A stretch of DNA of 64,000 nucleotides, taken from Rhodoferax sp. (lineage in GTDB: Bacteria > Pseudomonadota > Gammaproteobacteria > Burkholderiales > Burkholderiaceae_C). Positions 61,358-64,000 of this stretch are shown piece by piece. The position numbers were made by a program, and so were the translations under genes. How positions within the stretch are numbered: the first letter of the stretch is position 1; the number at the start of each line of letters is the position of its first letter. The stretch is taken from assembly GCF_025356155.1 (NCBI RefSeq), contig NZ_JANXUQ010000141.1, forward strand, positions 1 to 64,000, in the 5' to 3' direction. Under the pieces are notes generated by a model that saw nothing but the letters and a program-made list of their open reading frames with translations, ran no database searches and was not told the origin of the DNA.

Positions 61358-62845
61358 TTAGTGCACCAGCTTCAGCTCGCGCTCCAGTTTTGCCAGTACC
61401 CCACGTATGCCAGTGCCCACTGCGATCTGCGGGTTGGAAAATCCGTCGTCCTTCTTACCCTCAATCTCGCGCTGCTGGATGATGGGCCTCGCCGCTGCAA
61501 AGGCGTCTTCAAACGAATAGGTCTGGCGCAACTGCTCGTCAAATAGCGCGCGGCCGAAGAAGGTGAGCTCGGACAGACTGCCACAGCCATAAGACGTATG
61601 GGTGGCGTCGGCGGCTGTCATCACCAGTGTGCCGTCGCCGGCCAGCGGCGCTATCCACCCGCCCGAGAAGCAGGCCGACACGGCAATTACGCGATTGCGC
61701 ACGCCCACCTCGTCGAGCATGTTGCGCAGCATTTGTGGCGTCAGTTCGGCCACGTCCAGTGGCGGGTGTTGCGTAGCGAGTTTGAAATCAGACCCGCCGT
61801 GTGAGCTGAGGTAGACCACCAGCACATCTTTCTCACGGTCCATCTGCCGGGCCAGCACCTGCAGGCTGGCGCGCAGGTTCTGGTTGGTGGCCCAGGGAAT
61901 GCTGTCGGTCACCGATGGGTGGTTGACCAACTGCACCACATGGCCCTGTGCGCCAAAGCGGTCTTTCAGCACACCAGCCACCATGGCGCTCTCGCGCACA
62001 AACACGCTTTGTGCATAGGGTGCGTAGACCAGGCCAAATACGTTGATGTGTTCGCCCTGGCGGGGCGTGACGGCGGCCAGGGTTTCTGCCAGCAGGGCCT
62101 GCTGGTCTTCAAATACATCCTGGCTTAGAGTCAGTGATTCTTCGGAGCTGGCGCCGGGCTGTTCCTGGTCCGCGTAGTCGGCCAGCCAGGGGCGGGTATC
62201 CAACTGCGAGCTGGCAAACGCTTCGATCAGCAATATGCCGATGATGACCAGGGTCTGCGCGCCACGCGAAGCTGATACAGCCGCTGTCACCCGCCACGCC
62301 ACCAACATCAGCCATACCCACATCAGGCTGTAGACCAGCCAAGTCAGTCCCGTGCCGCCCGCCAGCCAGTCGGGCAACCGGTCGCGTGCGGCCAGTGCGG
62401 TGAATAGCACGCCAACCGCCCCCATGGGCAGCCCTGCAACCGACCACAGCCCGAACCACGCTGGCACGGGTGAGGCGTGGGCTTTCGGCGTGCGCTGGCT
62501 GGACAAATTGGCCCACACCAGAAACAACATAAATCCGGCGGTGCACAGCGGATACAGCCAACCCATCAATTGGAACGATGCGTCGCCGGGCACTTCAAGC
62601 CGTGCCATGCCCACCTGCGCCGCTGCCGACACGGCAATCAGCCAAAACAGTTGCAATGGGGTGGGGGTGGCGCGGCCAATGTGGGCGGGCAGGCACACGG
62701 CGGCCTTCAACCCCGCCGCCGCCCACTGGGACAGGTTCAAGCGCTCCTGCCCTTGTACCGGCGGCAGTGGTGGTTGCACGTGTGCCGGTGTCTGTGCGAT
62801 AGGTGGTGTGTCGTGTTGCTGCGGTTCGTCGGGGTTGGATTGCAT
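61358..62845 (-). CDS. Membrane-anchored C13-family cysteine peptidase
   Basis: A 495-residue protein. Five or so hydrophobic segments (about 60-230) precede a legumain-like catalytic domain with H349 (YLSSHGG) and C392 (VSACFSGG), the caspase-fold dyad. A Pro-rich head (PPIAQTPAHVQPPLPPVQ) is cytoplasmic or periplasmic. C13 enzymes are rare in bacteria, and a membrane form of this build is little studied. Substrate unknown. Confidence 0.88.
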   Translation of the reverse strand: MQSNPDEPQQHDTPPIAQTPAHVQPPLPPVQGQERLNLSQWAAAGLKAAVCLPAHIGRATPTPLQLFWLIAVSAAAQVGMARLEVPGDASFQLMGWLYPLCTAGFMLFLVWANLSSQRTPKAHASPVPAWFGLWSVAGLPMGAVGVLFTALAARDRLPDWLAGGTGLTWLVYSLMWVWLMLVAWRVTAAVSASRGAQTLVIIGILLIEAFASSQLDTRPWLADYADQEQPGASSEESLTLSQDVFEDQQALLAETLAAVTPRQGEHINVFGLVYAPYAQSVFVRESAMVAGVLKDRFGAQGHVVQLVNHPSVTDSIPWATNQNLRASLQVLARQMDREKDVLVVYLSSHGGSDFKLATQHPPLDVAELTPQMLRNMLDEVGVRNRVIAVSACFSGGWIAPLAGDGTLVMTAADATHTSYGCGSLSELTFFGRALFDEQLRQTYSFEDAFAAARPIIQQREIEGKKDDGFSNPQIAVGTGIRGVLAKLERELKLVH

Positions 62846-62906
62846 TGCGATGCTCAGCTATTGGCGGGATAGGTGAGCATTGTCTCCGACGGAGACAGGG
62901 GTGTCT

Positions 62907-63290
62907 TTACAGCCCTATGGGCAGTGGCGCCGTCACACGCAGTGCGAACCGGTCTTTGAACATGATGGTCCAAAACACGGGTTCGTGCGGTGTATTGGGT
63001 GCGATGGTGGCGATGTTGTTTGCGAAAATATGGACCACGCTCTCGCCCTCTGGCGGAGCGCCCGCGTGGTAGTGCCGATGCGCGGCAACAGAGCCCGGCA
63101 ACATATCCAACACGCTGGACACGGACTCGACCACGCGCACGCCCTGTTCCGTTTGGCCGAACACCTGGATTAGCGTTTGACCAACCTGGTGCTCGGATGT
63201 GGCCTCCACAAACAAAATGGCGTCAGCATTAATATGCACCGGCTCGATGGTGGGCGGATTGGTTGCCTTGCAAAATGGAATGATGGCCAT
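62907..63290 (-). CDS. Uncharacterised small protein
   Basis: A 127-residue soluble protein beginning MAIIPFCKATNPPTIEPVH, rich in His (AAHRHYHAG). No family recognised. The start at 63290 is chosen because it is followed by regular codons; the frame runs further upstream inside the next gene. It lies 11 bases after the PRC-barrel gene on the same strand, so cotranscription is likely. Confidence 0.6.
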   Translation of the reverse strand: MAIIPFCKATNPPTIEPVHINADAILFVEATSEHQVGQTLIQVFGQTEQGVRVVESVSSVLDMLPGSVAAHRHYHAGAPPEGESVVHIFANNIATIAPNTPHEPVFWTIMFKDRFALRVTAPLPIGL

Positions 63291-63301
63291 GGTGTGTGCT
63301 C

Positions 63302-64000
63302 CTAATCCAAAAACTCTGCAGCCACAGTTTCGCGCGCGTGTTCGCGCTCCCAATAGGTGGGGCGACCGTAGTGACTGTAGAGCTCCAGCTCGTGGCTGCG
63401 GCTCAGGTCTTCTGACGATTCGTAGCGTGGGCTGTTTTGCACCGTCTGGCGCGTCAGATCGATGGTGACGCTGGCGTCGGCCCAATTGACATTGCTGATC
63501 CACTGCGGCGGCACCAAAACCCTGTGGCCCATCCACCAGTTGCTGGTGTCTACCACCAAGTAACGAATGGCCCATGTCTCTTCGTCCACGAGCATGCTCT
63601 GCACATGGCCAATGTCGCCATCTCTGGCGTGAATGTGGTGACCCACAACCGACAGGCAACTGCGCAAATGCGGGTCGTCACTTTGGCGGCGTGCGCGCTC
63701 GGCTTGGTCGTGTAGCTCGGCAGCATCGGAGCGCGCGAGCTCGATAGGGTAGTACAAGCCGTCTCCCCAAAATCCATCTCCACCCCAGTAGTAGGGGTAG
63801 CGATAGTAGTCCGCATAGGCCATTTCGTGTTGGCGCGAAACTGGCATGTCGGTGTCGATGTCCGGGCTGTTCTTAACCTGCTCTTGGGTCAGGCTCACGG
63901 GGAGGCGTTTGTCATCCCAGTCGGCCCGCTGCACCGCGTAGGGCGAGATCAGTACCTTGCGGCTGGTCAACCACGAGCCGGTGTCCACCACCAGGTAGCG
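63302..64000 (-). CDS. PRC-barrel protein, N-terminus outside the window
   Basis: At least 232 residues. Two PRC-barrel-like copies are visible: one cut by the window edge (RYLVVDTGSW, RKVLISPYAV) and one at about 125-195 (IRYLVVDTSNWWMGHRVLVP). Each is followed by a short tail of the form ...VSLTQEQVKNSPDID / IDLTRQTVQNSPRYE, ending in Tyr-rich segments (YYRYPYYWGG; YSHYGRPTYWE). The start lies past base 64000. Such proteins are often linked to stress or photosynthetic reaction-centre-like assembly, but no function is proven. Confidence 0.8.
   Translation of the reverse strand, partial: RYLVVDTGSWLTSRKVLISPYAVQRADWDDKRLPVSLTQEQVKNSPDIDTDMPVSRQHEMAYADYYRYPYYWGGDGFWGDGLYYPIELARSDAAELHDQAERARRQSDDPHLRSCLSVVGHHIHARDGDIGHVQSMLVDEETWAIRYLVVDTSNWWMGHRVLVPPQWISNVNWADASVTIDLTRQTVQNSPRYESSEDLSRSHELELYSHYGRPTYWEREHARETVAAEFLD

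Noticed and set aside
1-64000. CRISPR array
   Set aside because: No regularly spaced short repeats. The tandem repeats at 9945, 10643 and 50100 are contiguous or coding.
1-64000. tRNA and rRNA genes
   Set aside because: No T-loop-like ggttcgaat pattern with cloverleaf, and no rRNA sequence was recognised by eye. A tRNAscan run could correct this.

Overview
The window is a GC-rich chromosomal segment of a betaproteobacterium. Gene content (E. coli-type gshA, AhpC/AhpF, TctA/TctB, DUF2145, DUF3422, class III cyclases with FHA domains, C13 peptidase) and the short repeats scattered between genes fit Burkholderiales, most likely Comamonadaceae of the Rhodoferax/Polaromonas type. That placement is inference; there is no rRNA gene to settle it. 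I saw no rRNA, tRNA or CRISPR array.

Layout. 0.1-8.9 kb: a Crp/Fnr regulator divergent from an HD-domain protein, then TatD, a spermidine-synthase-like protein and a stand-alone GspE/PulE ATPase, an Nramp-related transporter, a DUF4337 protein with a periplasmic binding protein, and exported MsrA. 8.9-10.7 kb: an IS110 relic, a secreted tandem-repeat protein cut by an in-frame amber codon, and a small secreted protein. 10.9-15.7 kb: a signalling cluster of two convergent cyclase-FHA paralogues with a broken chemotaxis-receptor gene between them, and a transmembrane Ser/Thr kinase divergent from the second cyclase. 15.7-21.5 kb: an ABC-2 exporter pair, TctB/TctA without TctC, and DUF3422. 21.5-25.6 kb: ahpC, ahpF, dusC and a reductase. 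25.9-32.4 kb: DinB, MFS, lipoprotein hydrolase, TlpA-like thioredoxin, M13 peptidase and a DOPA-dioxygenase-like protein. 32.5-35.3 kb: an AT-richer stretch with an Amj-type lipid II flippase between two small secreted proteins, bracketed by a 49-bp direct repeat. 35.3-47.6 kb: two Nudix enzymes, a DeoR regulator, an SDR, a degenerate GGDEF membrane protein, gshA, a lysine/alanine-rich protein, a YlqF-type GTPase, a DHH phosphoesterase, a 46-codon gene, a catalase-like protein, UspA and MtfA. 47.6-55.7 kb: a ketopantoate-reductase-like protein, a gap with two perfect DnaA boxes, DUF924, a repeat protein, phospholipase D, PrxQ-like peroxiredoxin, M3 peptidase and TerC. 55.8-64 kb: a TetR/SDR pair with matching operators, DUF2145 and partner, a DUF2383-like protein, a fadE relic, a ZntB-like transporter, a membrane C13 peptidase, and a PRC-barrel protein cut by the window end.

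How genes work together. AhpC and AhpF form one peroxide-reducing system. MsrA, the PrxQ-like protein, the catalase-like protein and GshA add to oxidative-stress and thiol functions. The kinase and two FHA-bearing cyclases are the best candidate for a coherent, poorly described signalling module. At least eight copies of a roughly 55-bp repeat lie between genes; one supplies the last codons and stop of the MFS gene, and two bracket the broken receptor gene. Several relics (IS110, chemotaxis receptor, FadE, binding-protein fragment) show past rearrangement.
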